Made by a program: the position numbers and the translations under genes. Shown one piece after another: positions 21,432 to 32,775 of a DNA stretch of 64,000 nucleotides; within the stretch, counting starts at the first letter, position 1; each line of letters starts with the position of its first letter. The notes beneath the pieces were generated by a model. It saw only the letters and a list, made by a program, of their open reading frames with translations, searched no databases and was not told the DNA's origin. This stretch comes from Effrenium voratum (Eukaryota; Sar; Dinophyceae; Suessiales; Symbiodiniaceae): positions 1,373,256-1,437,255 of the forward strand of contig CAUJNA010003494.1 in the NCBI GenBank assembly GCA_963377175.1. The letters run 5' to 3'.

Positions 21432-22389
21432 GTGTTGATTCCCCATTCCTTTCAACTATCGTTCTTTTCAATAACCAGGATCCCTGGAAAGAATAGGGAA
21501 GGTACCCCTAGAGACATGTTTTGATCCTGTTTTCAGTGGTTTCATTTTCCAAGTATATGGCTCACTTGCCCAAAGCCAGCCCTTTTTGACTTTCGATGTT
21601 GGTCATTGCAAAAGAGGTGAGCATATTTTTTCTTTCTGGGTCCTTTGGGGAACTGAGGTAGAGAACCAAGGGACCCATGGTTTGAAACTGGCGGTCACTC
21701 CATTGCGGCTGGAATCCACCGGGGGGTGGGATTGCTTCATGAGATTGACACAGAGAAAGGTGTCCATATTTCCCTTGGTTCCCAACATTTGGCCCATTTA
21801 AAGGGGAAATAGCTCTTCCACACATGGAGTGTTTCGGGTTGCAAAGGCCAATCTCAATGACGGATGGATTTGCCCACTGCCAAAGTGATCCACCAGTCAC
21901 TGGACAGCCATTTGGATGCTCTTGCAGCGTCAGCTTGACCAACCGAGAGTTTGTGGGGTGCCAAGCCCTCAACAACCGGTGGGTGGGTTTCCTTGATTAG
22001 GCGTCAACTTAAAGACCATCCCAGAGAGGGGGGGTCTGGAGCCGGAGCAAGCGGAGTCTCTTTTGAAATCATGTTACATTGTTGAGGTTCGCTAAACATG
22101 GACCGGACGTATGATTCGTGGCAGTGGGCAAAAGCTGAGGTGATTTTGTTTGGAGTCCCCTTCAAGTTGGGTGTGGAGGGAAAACAAGCGGAACCAACCA
22201 TTTCATTTCTGGAAGTCTCGTGATTTTGAGATGTCACTTACCAATCATAGGTGTCCTTTTTGGTTAGCTCGCTGTGCCGTGGGTTTACTACCAGGGCCAT
22301 CCATTTTTCCAAAAGGACACCCCATGCTACCACAGAGGGTTGACGGCTCCCGTGCGTGCCGAAACGCATGCGCCTTTTCCGATCCGCAG
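21432..22389. other. Non-coding stretch
   Basis: A family H element (about 21432-21515) with GGATCCCTGGAAAGAATAGG, related to 7573-7610, 28545-28580 and 54208-54240. The rest shows no exon signal. Confidence 0.45.
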
Positions 22390-22448
22390 GTCCCTGATGA
22401 CCGACAGTCAGCACCTCAAGTTTCTGCGAACTTCACGACCGGAGTTTG
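22390..22448 (+). CDS. Candidate small exon
   Basis: Acceptor GATCCGCAG, donor GTTTG|GTGGGT. The more GC3-rich frame reads SLMTDSQHLKFLRTSRPEF. Protein not recognised. Confidence 0.35.
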
Positions 22449-23348
22449 GTGGGTTGCGAAGGGTATATACCCGTTGTTTGGTTTGCTTTAACATGGCTCC
22501 CTCGATCTCCCCTTCCTTCAACAGTGTCAGTTGCAGAATCCACCAGTAAGTTGATCAACTTTGATTTGGGGAAATCCAGTGGCCCCTGTTAAAGGGAAAC
22601 CAGATAAAGCCTATGTACCCATCGATATCCCATCGATCCCATTATGAGAGGGAGCAATGGAGTAATGTTGACCCGGAAGAAATGAATAGGGGATGTTCTC
22701 CTCCAACAGTGGTCTGACCCCCCCAAGAAGGGGACAGCCTTCGTGGGCTGAACAACTCTACGCCTTGGTACTCAGTGCGAGAGTCTGCCCAGGTTAGTAT
22801 CAGGATGCACATGTTTACGATTGTCTACGTTTCTGGTGTCTGAAATTCGGAAATAAGGCAAGCTACATATTATAGAATAATATAGTAGGTCATCTATCAA
22901 TTATATACGGACCCCAAAGAATCTTCTTCTAGGATCCCTTTCCAGTAGGTAAGCGGGCCCAGCTGGCTGAAATTGGGACTGCTTTGGTTGGTTTTCATCC
23001 AGAGACTGGTGCGCCCAAAGGTGCACCGGTGTCCTTTTTGGGTTAGTTGGCTTAGAAATAGAGGGGTCCTGGTTTGGATTGGTTTTATGCCACCCATGTC
23101 CCAGAAAAACCCATCTATTTTGTTCTCCAAAGGAGACAGGTCCAAAGGTCCAAAGCTTGGGACTTGATGAAATTCTTTAAATGAGAAGTAAAATGAAGGG
23201 CAAGTCAAGAGATCAAAGGGAGTGTCAGGAGCTCCACCTGACGGTTTTGATGTTTGGTTTCACACTGACCATGCACTTCGAGGCACTGGTAAGTGGGTGG
23301 TTACCGGACGGTTGCCAACTTACTCAGTTGGCGAATCGAACGCCCAAG
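22449..23348. other. Non-coding stretch ending in a family D right arm
   Basis: The last ~70 bp end with TTGGCGAATCGAACGCCCAA then G, the family D right end. The matching left arm is not clear. Confidence 0.45.
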
Positions 23349-23457
23349 TACAGCTCTTAGACCCCCGCTCGAACCGCAGAACCGAGGTTTGGGGTCCGAC
23401 CTGCGCAGAGAGGCGTGCGAAAACCTGGCTCGGGAGGGCAAGAACTGGACCTGTGCC
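23349..23457 (+). CDS. Candidate exon directly after a family D end
   Basis: It starts right after CGCCCAAG| and reads TALRPPLEPQNRG, then EACENLAREGKNWTCA, up to GCC|GTGTTT, where a T-rich family B-like element begins. 109 nt, no stop, GC3 high in the second half. Protein not recognised. Confidence 0.45.
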
Positions 23458-25082
23458 GTGTTTTTTTGGAATGGGTATCCCCATTGAAATGGGCTATGCG
23501 TTTTTGAGGGTAGCCTTTTTCACCTGGTTTTAGCGGGAAACCAAAGGGAGGATCACCATTTTAGGGGTGCTCCCATTTGACACATGCCCAAATACGGATT
23601 TTGTTCGGGAGCGGTGGGAAAGAAATGACCAATGGAATTCGGGGAACAACCCTCGGACCCTTCTTTCCCTGAGGGTGCCGAGATGCGTTTCAACTCTGGA
23701 TGATTGAAATACCTGTTGCGCATCTAGGACTTTCATTCTGGAAGCGCTTGCCCTGCAACACCAGGCAGCTGCTTCTTTTCACTTTGCTAAAAAAGGAGAT
23801 GTTCGATCTGTGTTGTGTTTGGGTCCAGGAGGTTCAGGATGCTTTGACAACGGCTTTCAGTTCCGCACTTCCCACCAGTCCTGACAATTATGGCAAAACC
23901 CGGCGTTTGCACAAAGGTCGATGCTGAAGAGTTGGATCCTTTGCCCGGTTGAATTTAGGTCCAAAGAATCCCATTGGTTTTGGGGTCCCCTACTCTAGAG
24001 AACGCCAATGTTCAGGTAAACTCTAATTGGTGGATTGGTGGTTTGGAGTTGCATGAACCCCTGGCTTTTGTAGAGTATAGATGGGAAACGACCGAACCAC
24101 CGGGCTACAAACCACCAATCTAGAGGGAAGTTGAAACGTTTGTGTGATTAAACGGGAGTTAGGTGCCATTGGTAGCACGTGGCTTAGGTTTTGTTCGGCC
24201 CGAATTTCGATAAACGGGGAATCCATATCGTTTCGCCTTAAAGGTGTTCAGCCTTTGGGTGTGTTTTTGTTAGTGGTACCCTGTGCGGGGTTGCTGTAAT
24301 TGGAAATTGAAAGGAGACCAATCGAAAAATGGGGTTCCCCTATTTGTAGACGTGTCTGAAGACACAGGATAGCTCTTGCCTCTTTCCGAAACCCGCCCAT
24401 TTAGCATAGCCTGACTTGGCCTGCCATCGTATGGCCCCGCCCAATGCTCGCTTGGTAGGGGCGGTAGTAAGCACCCCTAGAGCCCAAGCTGATGCCATAG
24501 GGGTGCTTTGAATTTCCTTTTGGATGTCTCTTGTCCAGGAGCTTGTTCACATCTCTCTGGTTGCATCCCTAAAGCCAGTTTTCCTGGGGATGTGATTTAG
24601 ACAATATTCAGGAGATGATGGGAAACTGACATCTCCAACTGGGGATGCAGAAAGAGATTGGAACAAGCCTCCTTGAACCGTGTGTGAGTTGCTTTCAAGG
24701 GCTCGCTATACCCGGTTCTTCAAGATCAGATCTCCTCCAAAACGATGTTATATGAGTTGAATTGTCAGAATCTGAAAATATTCAATAGCTATGTTTATCT
24801 GAGAGCAGCCAACTCTGAAACAGAATTTGTCCGGCATACCCCGACAACTTCTATGTTCAATGTCAAAAATCCCAAGTACTGTCCAAAAAGTAGGGGTTGG
24901 GGGGGTGGGGGTCCTGGCTGACATGTGTTCTTTTTCTTTTCTTTTTTTCTGAGTGGTTCAGATATGAATCAAGAGGTTGTTCTCTTGTTTCGCTAGCAAC
25001 AGGGTGAATTCCACCATAGGGGGGACTTCTGAGTGGGCTATAACCGAACGGTTACCAACAACTGGCCAATCGAAGAGCCAAG
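23458..25082. other. Non-coding stretch with families B and D
   Basis: Family B copies lie at about 23503-23590 and 24259-24353. The right end (to 25082) is a family D right arm (CTGGCCAATCGAAGAGCCAA then G). Confidence 0.45.
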
Positions 25083-25129
25083 CAGTCAGCCAGCAGGAGA
25101 GTAAGAACTCGGTGGTGGATTGCGAGGAG
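25083..25129 (+). CDS. Candidate small exon after a family D end
   Basis: It reads VSQQESKNSVVDCEE with almost every third base G or C, then GAG|GTGGAG. The frame would meet TGA shortly after the donor, so a boundary here fits. Protein not recognised. Confidence 0.45.
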
Positions 25130-26063
25130 GTGGAGCCCTGAAATGCGAATCCGCCTGGCGGGACTTGGGTGCGATTCACTGTGCTTGGATGGGTTTACTC
25201 GTTTCTCACTCGCTGAGTTTCGTTTCGGACTTTAGCCACTTAGATTTGGTTGCCCTGTTATATAGTGGTAAATAGCAGATTCGGTGGCTTTTTGTTGGCC
25301 AATCCACTAAAGAGGTGAGGTTCACTCTGGCTGCTGAATGGCCATCTTTTCTACGGGATCAGGGTTTCTGTCACAGGGGTCTCTTAGTTTGAGCTGGTGA
25401 ATTAAGAAAATTTGACCAGGTTATTGGGGGACATTACTGTGGATGGACAGTCCCTGCACCAGTTGTTAGATGGTCTACTCCATTGTTGATAGGGCTTCAT
25501 CTACCCAAGTGATGCAAGATTTGGTCCACAGTAGTTTATCCCCATGCGAATGTCTAGCAACCGCTTCCCGATTCAAGTTAATTTGGTGTTTTTGTTCGCA
25601 CCGGAGAAAAGCACAAGGGGATCGACGTTGCTGGTTTCAGACAATCATTACTCGCCTGCAAGAAAGGACACTTCAAAGGTTCGAGGTTAATCCGGGTTCC
25701 ACATGTCGGGGTGGGTCAAACATTGGCTAACCCGGTAATCCCAAAATAGGTTTCCCTGGTACATGGACTAATACCTGCGATCCATATCCTGGTGGTGTAA
25801 TTTTAACCCGTACCGAGATGAGGCTGCTAAACAGCCCATGATGTTTTTCGTTTTCCTGAAAGGACAATCAAGCAGGGACCAGAGATAAGTTGTTTGAGAA
25901 AAACCCACTGGACTTTGTTCCGCCTGTCTCACTTCCTGACATCCGTTTCGGACTTTAGTCACTTTTTTGGGTTTGGTTGCAATTTTAGTGGTACACACAA
26001 AGTTTAGTGACCTTTTCTGGCCAATCCAGCTGATCAGAATTGAGCTATTTGGCACACGCGCAG
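25130..26063. other. Non-coding stretch with families A and E
   Basis: It contains the family A element at 25439-25531 and two family E-like segments (about 25215-25320 and 25940-26035) that share TTTCGGACTTTAG.CACTT. No other exon. Confidence 0.5.
25439..25531. repeat. Introner-like family A copy
   Basis: It begins GTGGATGGACAGTCCCTGCA and ends GATTTGGTCCACAG: inverted arms with GT and AG at the extremes, 93 bp. Confidence 0.65.
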
Positions 26064-26149
26064 AGTGGGCAAGGATCCAAGGTGCTAGCTCGGGCCCAAA
26101 GACACGGCCCACAGAGCGGTGCTGGCAGAGTGGAAAATTCGATTGAAGC
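26064..26149 (+). CDS. Candidate exon
   Basis: Acceptor CACGCGCAG, donor GAAGC|GTGTTTG. It reads SGQGSKVLARAQRHGPQSGA, then GRVENSIEA; no stop. The donor opens a T17-containing element (26154-26171). Protein not recognised; probably a disordered basic segment. Confidence 0.45.
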
Positions 26150-26335
26150 GTGTTTGTTTTTTTTTTTTTTTTATGTTCTTGGATCAAGTTTTTGTTCGGT
26201 TGTTAGTGATTTTTTCTTGTGTTTCGTTTTTGTTGTTTCTCGTTTTTTCCGCTTTTGGTGTTCTGTTTATTTTTAGTACGGGGCTGCACAAAAGCACTTA
26301 GTTTCTTGCTACCATGGCAAGGGGTTTTGAAGCAG

Positions 26336-26410
26336 GATAAAGTCGCCAAGCGCGGACTTGGGAGGCATGGTGATACGGCGGATGGACAGATGCATGAAGC
26401 CCTGCTGTTG
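26336..26410 (+). CDS. Candidate exon joined across a family A intron
   Basis: Acceptor GAAGCAG. In the frame that both has the higher GC3 and keeps phase with the next exon it reads KSPSADLGGMVIRRMDRCM, ending in Cys codons with TG| at the junction. The donor TG|GTGGACG is the left end of the family A element. Confidence 0.45.
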
Positions 26411-26508
26411 GTGGACGAATTCCTGCACCACTTTGGATGGTTAATGAAGCCCAGCAAATGCTGAGATAAACTACCTAACAACTTGTGCAGGAGTTTGTCC
26501 ACCCACAG
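26411..26508 (+). repeat. Family A element forming an apparent complete 98 bp intron
   Basis: Left arm GTGGACGAATTCCTGCACCA; right arm TGTGCAGGAGTTTGTCCACC, then CACAG. GT and AG are the first and last bases. The two flanking candidate exons join as TG|T (Cys) in an open frame. Confidence 0.6.
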
Positions 26509-26642
26509 TATGATGAGATATCTCACCTATAAACTGGTGGATGTTGTCCAGCGACGGTATGTCCGGCTGAAGGATCAATGTTTTGGCAGTGTCGAAAAGA
26601 CAACAAGGGGGAGGTGGTCCCTGCCGAAAAGGGGTTCTCAAG
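26509..26642 (+). CDS. Candidate exon after the family A intron
   Basis: It reads MMRYLTYKLVDVVQRRYVRL, then KDQCFGSVEKTTRGRWSLP, to CAAG|GTGTCC. Basic, with an N-terminal helix-like segment. No known domain recognised. Confidence 0.4.
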
Positions 26643-27284
26643 GTGTCCTGACTTTTTCCCAGTTTTTGTTTCAATGGTGCAATTGGGTAGGTGGTTGCCA
26701 TGGGCTCATTGTTTTCTTGTATTCAAGCTCTCGGTCAACGGATTTGTGACAAGACCTGCTTGCCTACCCCAAAGCACCGCCTCGAAAAGGGTCACTATGT
26801 TATGCCGCAACTTCTTGGTGATGCTCTTTCTCCACGTGCCTGGTTGCGGCTCGCGACAAGTGAGCCACAGTCAAAACCCGGGTAGATGAAGGTTAGTAAG
26901 GGACAATCCCAACCACAAATAGCTTCGGCCGCCTTAATTCTTTACATGGTTCTGGGTTGACCATTTTAGTACCGAATTTTGATTATGACTCGAGTGAGAT
27001 GATTCTGACCCTTCTAGACAAGTTGAAACCAGCTCTGGGTTCCCTTGCTTTCAGTCTGGGAAATGTGTTTTCTTGAGGGTACCCTTAGGTTGGCTGAAGC
27101 GAAACCAACAGGGCAACCGAAGCCATTTGTGTGGTCCGATCCTGATGTTTGACACATGCCTTAAATAATGCAATATATCCGCCATCTCTGCGAAGCACTT
27201 CTGCCAAGGCTTTCTTGTGGACCACGATGGGCCAGATTTTACCCTGCGACTTGACAAGCACTTTGTCACACACTTCTACCACTA

Positions 27285-27384
27285 GGTGTGTCTGTTTTTT
27301 TAGGGTACCCTTTTTGTGGTTTTGAAGTGAAACCAACGGGAAGCCCACCATTTTGGTGGGTCCGACCTTAAAATAGACACACCC
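27285..27384. repeat. Family B element, well preserved
   Basis: Starts GGTGTGTCT, then a T-run and AGGGTACCC. The middle has GAAACCAACGGGAAGCCCAC, and the end AGACACACC mirrors the start over 9 bp. About 100 bp. It serves as the reference copy of the family here. Confidence 0.75.
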
Positions 27385-27795
27385 CCTACGTATGCTGGGC
27401 TTCCCCAACATACCTAATCATATTATTTTGCCCGAAATCCTGGGTCCAGTCGGTCCGCAGCACGTGCTCCGCGGTCTTCCTGTTGGGAAATCCCTTAAAA
27501 CTTACAAGGCCACGAGCCACAGGCCTTAGAGTTCGGCTGAAATAGATGCACAGTCCACATAAGGAAAGATATCCAACAGGCAAACAAAAAGAAGAAATGA
27601 CGCAAACAACACGACCGGCAGAAAGAAGGACATAAATCGACAACACACAGTTGAATCCATGAAATGAGAAAAATATTGGCTGACAAACAGCGTGATTTTT
27701 GTTTAACCATCCAAAATCCAAGAGCCATGTCTAGAAGTACGAACATACATAATAGTAAGCATGATAATGCAACGATAGCAACCAAAACACATACT

Positions 27796-27914
27796 GTGGA
27801 TGGACGAAATCCTGCACCACCTAAGATTCTCTGGAATGATGATTCTTCTGCAAATACCAACAAACAAATTGGTTCCCATGTTTCAAAGTAGTGCAGGATT
27901 TTGTCCATCCACAG
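27796..27914. repeat. Family A element, best complete copy
   Basis: Left arm (TAC)TGTGGATGGACGAAATCC continuing TGCACCAC. The right arm GTGCAGGATTTTGTCCATCC, then ACAG(TA), is its inverse with few mismatches over about 25 bp. The middle carries CAAATACCAACAAACAA. 119 bp from GT to AG. Confidence 0.85.
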
Positions 27915-28073
27915 TAGGCATCATTCTAAATGATCGTTAGACATTTGAATCAACAGATCAATGGGGGAAGAAAGAAACACATGGAAGGATTTTGCAGAAT
28001 ATGAGACAGCAAGGAAATGAATAGATATCAATCGTTCATTATTTATGTTTTTTTGTTCCGTCTGCATCCACAG

Positions 28074-28138
28074 GGAGCTGCCCACCTTTACTGCAAGGAG
28101 CACCGAGCGCAGATGTGGGAACTGCAGCTGGGTTCAAG
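28074..28138 (+). CDS. Candidate exon
   Basis: Acceptor TGCATCCACAG resembles a family A right end. The donor is TTCAAG|GTAGCT. The favoured frame reads GAAHLYCKEHRAQMWELQLG. Probable helix; family not recognised. Confidence 0.45.
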
Positions 28139-28350
28139 GTAGCTGCACATGGCACATGGTAACCGCTTCGCCATCCAGCCGATAAGCAGCACCACCAAGC
28201 TGACAAGCATAAACCCACCGCGGCCTCTGCCAAGACTTTCCAAAAGACACCTCAAGCGGGAAGTTGAAGACCAAACAGGCAGCCACTCACAGAGAGTGTC
28301 CGCCTCATTTCTTTCGGCCCGCGCGCGCACGCACGAGAGTGCGCGCGCAG

Positions 28351-28460
28351 GCGAATGGGTTGATGGCAAGAGTGCCCAAAAGTCGATGGAGCATCAAGTG
28401 GTCGGACACGCATGTCTTCAAGGCGGAGCAAGAAGGCGCGGGCCTGGGCAATGTTCCCAG
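28351..28460 (+). CDS. Candidate exon, 3' limit uncertain
   Basis: Acceptor GCGCGCGCAG. It reads ANGLMARVPKSRWSIKWSD, then THVFKAEQEGAGLGN. The donor may be CCCAG|GTGGTT (28461). The frame continues open to 28551, so the exon may be longer. GC3 is moderately high. Confidence 0.45.
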
Positions 28461-29352
28461 GTGGTTCCATGTCCATTCTTGGCAACCATCGTTTTTTGCC
28501 ATTGGCCCGCCGCCTCCAGGGGATTTTTGGGCGGTTTTTTGGAACGACTGACCCCTGGAAGAAATGGGGAAGTTACCTCTATAGAGCTGGGAAACGAGCC
28601 AGATGGACCTTTTTTGCGCATGTTTTGTGTTTTAAGCGCCTGCATTTCCGGTTTCCTTCGGAGGAGCCTGGATTTTATGTTTGGCTAGATGGTCGTCATT
28701 CTTATCATAATCATTCTCATTATCCTCATTACCCTGAGGCTTCTATACATCCTTCTCGCAATCATCAGATTTCAGGTTCCATGTCTAACTGTCAAGAAAG
28801 TTTCCTGGTCAACTGTTGACCCTTTGCGACTGCATCGCTTCATACATTGGAATTGCAGTGTGTCCAGCGACCCGCTGTTAATTTCCACAACCCTTTCAAG
28901 AAGGGTTGGTCAAAACTGGTTTAAAGATCCACATGCTGGCACCTCCTCAACAGGGGATTCAAGAGGAGAGTCTTGAAATACTCGATGCTTAAACATGGTT
29001 GCCTTCTGTTTGCTTAAGAATATGCATGGGTTATTTCCCTTGTTGGTTTTCAAAGGGAATGTGTCACTACTGCAAATGTTTGCATTTGTCCAGGGGGCTG
29101 AAGCAAATGGAAGGGGAGGTTGGCCCAACTCTGCTTGTAAGCCAACAACTTGATCAACAGGTGCACGGGACTCCAGTGTCTCCCTGCATCCCGTTTTGCC
29201 CTTCCCCGGATGCACCGTGGTGTAACGCATGCGCCTGTAAACATCATGAAGACCTTACCCATGATGAGCGGTGCTTCATTATTGAAGAAATCCCTTATTT
29301 CTAACCCATAGACTATACTTCTTTGTGGGGGTGACAGCGGCCCTTGGCACAG

Positions 29353-29450
29353 CTGAAGCGGCGAAGAAGCAGCGCCCTGCACAAACGTTTCGTGTGAGCT
29401 TCCAAGTGAAGTGCCCGCAGGCGCACAGGCACAACCCCTGCATCAATATG
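29353..29450 (+). CDS. Candidate exon
   Basis: Acceptor TTGGCACAG, donor AATATG|GTAAAA. It reads EAAKKQRPAQTFRVSFQVK, then CPQAHRHNPCINM. The frame is also open upstream to 29325. Cys/His spacing hints at metal binding, but I cannot assign a family. It may belong to the gene that continues at 31033. Confidence 0.5.
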
Positions 29451-31032
29451 GTAAAACTGTGTGAGTGTGTGCGTATGGTTGCCATGTTTGTATCAATGTT
29501 GATATCGCTGCTTAAACCAGGGTGCCAAATGGGTGCCGTATGTTGTAACCCCCCATGGTATGCGTACTCTTGATTCAGAGCCCCGCAGCTATTCATCAAA
29601 CGAATCAAGCGGTTCTCCTGAGAGAGAGGACTCCCCACTCAACAGGGACCCCTGAATCATAACTTGTGTTTGTTTAAGTCAGGGGCTCAGAAAACTTTCC
29701 CTAAGACCCCCAACACCACAGCACCCACGCAAGATCCATTCCGGCGACGGTTCTGCTTGAAGTTATCCTTGCTGCATCAGGTGACAACATCTCTGTGGCG
29801 TGTGTAGAGGCGCGGACTGGGTGGTGTCAAGCATTGTCTTCTGCAAATGTTGAATTCCAAGTTGCTCACCGGCTGGTCTTTGGTGACCGAATCGCCCATG
29901 TCGGGAGAGACAATCTGTGGTAACATTGGCTTTGCCATTAAACTACAAAATCGACCTTTTGCTCAGGAAGAGAGACCCAGTTCAGTCGCACTTTTGCCTT
30001 TTCGTCGGCTGGTGGGTTGACTCAAACTGGCCAGAAGAGTCCCCTTCTACTACGGTAACTGTTCAATTAAGCAAGGATGTGTTCCTTTCTTTCTCTGAAG
30101 AACCACACAAGGGGTTCCCCAAAAACAGACACACCCATTTGTTCGATGTGTTGTTTTGGGAGGCGCTCTTTAGATTGCAGATGGAGTTCCGGGGAAAGCA
30201 AGGCTAACATGGAGCCCCAGCAACTCCATTGTCCAAAGCGAATCGACCGTTTGACCTTGTGTTGTTCCCCTTTTGGTTTTTTGTTTGTTCCAAAAGGCTA
30301 ACTTTTTATCTCCAGGTTCTCTGGGTTAGGAGAAGGCCCCTCTTTTGCAAGAACTGGTTACTTAAGCATCAGCTGCATAAAACTCCCAGAAGTTTTTTTT
30401 CCCCCGTGACAGCCGTCCATTTGGAAGGGAAGACCAAGCCAACAAACAATACCGAACTTGGTGGTGCCCGGCCGTCCCCTGCGGCTTCTAGGTCTTTAAG
30501 GCTTGGTGTTTGGCTTTCCGTTTAACCTAGACGAACTTGTGCCAGGGAATCAGTTTGGACAGCCCAGCAAACCCATTCCAAACCAAAAAAGCCCTTCCTC
30601 CCACTCAGATAGCACCTGTGAAAGGGAACCTGTAAGATCATTTTCCTTTTGAGGGGATCATTTCCCTATCAAGTGCCATGGCAACGTGGGAGGGAGGGGA
30701 CCAACCAACAAACAAGCCGAAGCCAGCAAACAATACCAAACCAACAAACAAACCAAAGGCAACAATTGCCACCCACTGTTTAACAATACCAAACCAACAA
30801 ACAAAACCAAGCCCATTCCAAACCGAAGGCAATAATTCCCACCCACTGAAACTCAACCCCTTCCAGTCCAAAGGGAATAAATACCGCCCATGAGAGAAAA
30901 CTTCCAACCCAATACCCTTCCTCCCATTGTTTGTTCCAGAAAACCACACCAATTCCAAGCCCAAGGCAAAATTCCCACCCCACCGTTTGTTCCAACCGGT
31001 GCCGTTGATCTGTTTTTGTTCGCTCCCCGAAG
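29451..31032. other. Non-coding stretch upstream of the LRR exons
   Basis: A family C fragment at about 30475-30562 and a family F-like fragment at 30605-30699. Repeated AACCAACAAACAA-type text (30705-30800) is low complexity. No exon is supported. Confidence 0.45.
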
Positions 31033-31143
31033 GACTGGTGCGCCACGCTGGACGCCCAACTCGCGGAGCGCTTCGGCGGGGGGGGCCTTCCGCGCCTGGC
31101 GGCGGCGTCGCTGAACTTCTCCCGGTGCTCGCTGGACGACGAG
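31033..31143 (+). CDS. LRR protein, exon 1 of the recognised part
   Basis: Acceptor CCCCGAAG, donor GACGACGAG|GTCGGA. It reads DWCATLDAQLAERFGGGG, then LPRLAAASLNFSRCSLDDE. GC3 is above 90%. LAAASLNFSRCSLDDE is a leucine-rich-repeat strand followed by the asparagine-type turn. It ends in phase 0 and joins exon 35381. Confidence 0.75.
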
Positions 31144-31193
31144 GTCGGAGAGGATTCGGATGATCCACGTGGCTTAAGGAATACGTGAACTTG

Positions 31194-31321
31194 GTGGCTC
31201 CCAGCCATCCCCTTAGCCTTCTGGCCTTTTAGCCGTTTAGCCTTTTAGTGTTTAGTGGGAGTTTCCATTTAACCCACCAACAGTTAAACTTTTTTGGAAG
31301 GAGGATCTGAGGGCAACCCAG
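31194..31321. repeat. Family C element inside an intron
   Basis: GTGGCTCCCAGCCATCC at the start; the inner text AACCCACCAACAGTTAAACT; the end GATCTGAGGGCAACCC then AG. It follows exon 31033-31143 by only 50 bp. Confidence 0.65.
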
Positions 31322-32362
31322 TGAAAAAGGTGGCTTGGATTGGTGGGAACTGGATGACTTGAACCCCTGGAAGTTGTAGAGGGTAAAACTTGAGACCTTG
31401 TTGGAAACCCGAGTGTGAGACAAATCTTGGCGGTTCCCCGCCATCCGGTTCAACTCAGGCTTTCGGGTGGTCTAGTTGATTGAGTGGTCGGGTTTCCGTT
31501 TAACCCACTAAAAGTTCGTCACTTGTAGCAGGGGATAAGTTTGGACAGCCCAGACAAGGATTTGGTGTGCGACCTCATGATTTTGTGTTTCAGGTATGAA
31601 TTCAGGAAAGAAAGCACAAGTTGGGGAAGGCAGGGACTGGGGAGGCTTTTGGGTTGCTTATCTTTTGGGTCAGGGAACCCTTTGGTGGCGGGTGGATGGC
31701 ATTTTTGAGGAGAACCTCCAAAATGGATCAGCATGATTTTCCTTTGGGTTCCCGAACCCTTCCCCCCAACAAGTTTGTGGTCAGTGAGTCACAGAACCCT
31801 TAGTTGGTCTGCCTCACTGATTTGGATTTGGGTTTGAACTCCTGGAATTTGTGGGACATGGACACCCTCTGAACCCCCAAACTCCAAACCACCAATCCAA
31901 GCCACCACAGGGAATTGTTGCAGGATGACACGCAGGTTGTTTAAGAGGCTGGCGTGTCTTATTTTTGGGATGGTTTGAAGGGAACACACAAGGGAACCAC
32001 CATTTGGCGGTGTCCATTCAGAGCCTAAGGGTTTCGGTAGTATCTGGTCTTAGGTGGGAAAATCCGCCGGGGTTAGTCTTAGGCTTGGCGGTTAGGGTAC
32101 GTTTATGCAGTTCACTTTAATTCACTCGTATGGCTATGTGAATTTAGACCCAAAACGGAAACCGAATCCTGTGTTTAAGTCGAAGCTTTGCACTAAGCAA
32201 CAAACGGAAGGGTTAGCCTTAGGGGTTGTGAATATATTTATGATATTTGCCTTTGGCGAGCTCTCAGGGTAAAACCATTTTGTGGGCTCTGGCTGCTAAA
32301 TAGCCTATAGTAGGTATAATTTCTCCAAAAGCCAGGAGGAAAAGAAAGATAGGGCCCCGCCC

Positions 32363-32716
32363 GTGACACTAGCGCGGTCTGAACAGACTGCAACCATCAC
32401 CGCGGCACTTCCTGCGACCAGCTTCTCGTGGAACCAAGACGTGTGCCATGTGGGCCTTTGGACGCGCATTTGGTTGAAATATCATAGCGCTTTGCTAGCA
32501 ATGTCCGGTGAGGTGTCAGCAGCCTGGAGCGGCGGTTTGGCCGATATGAGATATGCAGGTAACTTGGGATCTCCAGCTGCTCTGTACAATGAGAAGGAGC
32601 CCGGTTTTGTGGATGGGACAGACATTTTCCTGGAGATGAAGCTGGAGTCTGCGATACTGCTGGCGGGGTTCTCTTTGAAAGAACGCAATCATATGCCCTT
32701 TAACCATATGATTTGA
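32363..32716 (+). CDS. Unassigned open reading frame of about 118 codons
   Basis: Balanced composition, e.g. WNQDVCHVGLWTRIWLKYHS and GFVDGTDIFLEMKLES, ending at a TGA. GTG at the left is the only start seen. The opposite strand is also open over 32482-32688 with a Ser-rich product, so strand is not certain. It lacks the high GC3 of the LRR exons, so it may be a retroposed or foreign fragment in the intron. No domain recognised. Confidence 0.3.
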   Translation: MTLARSEQTATITAALPATSFSWNQDVCHVGLWTRIWLKYHSALLAMSGEVSAAWSGGLADMRYAGNLGSPAALYNEKEPGFVDGTDIFLEMKLESAILLAGFSLKERNHMPFNHMI

Positions 32717-32775
32717 AGATTGTAAATGAGCAAATCCAGGAGCTTTAATTGTAAACGCTTCGCGTTGCCCGCCTC

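Larger units (their letters stand above)
26643..28073. other. Non-coding stretch with two family B copies and a complete family A copy
   Basis: Family B at about 27065-27160 and 27285-27384, family A at 27796-27914. No exon with good codon bias is seen between them. Confidence 0.5.

Noticed and set aside
28689..28790. Strongly hydrophobic plus-strand ORF (Ile/Leu run)
   Set aside because: Comes from a low-complexity ATCATT/CATTAT tract; no splice signals or codon bias.
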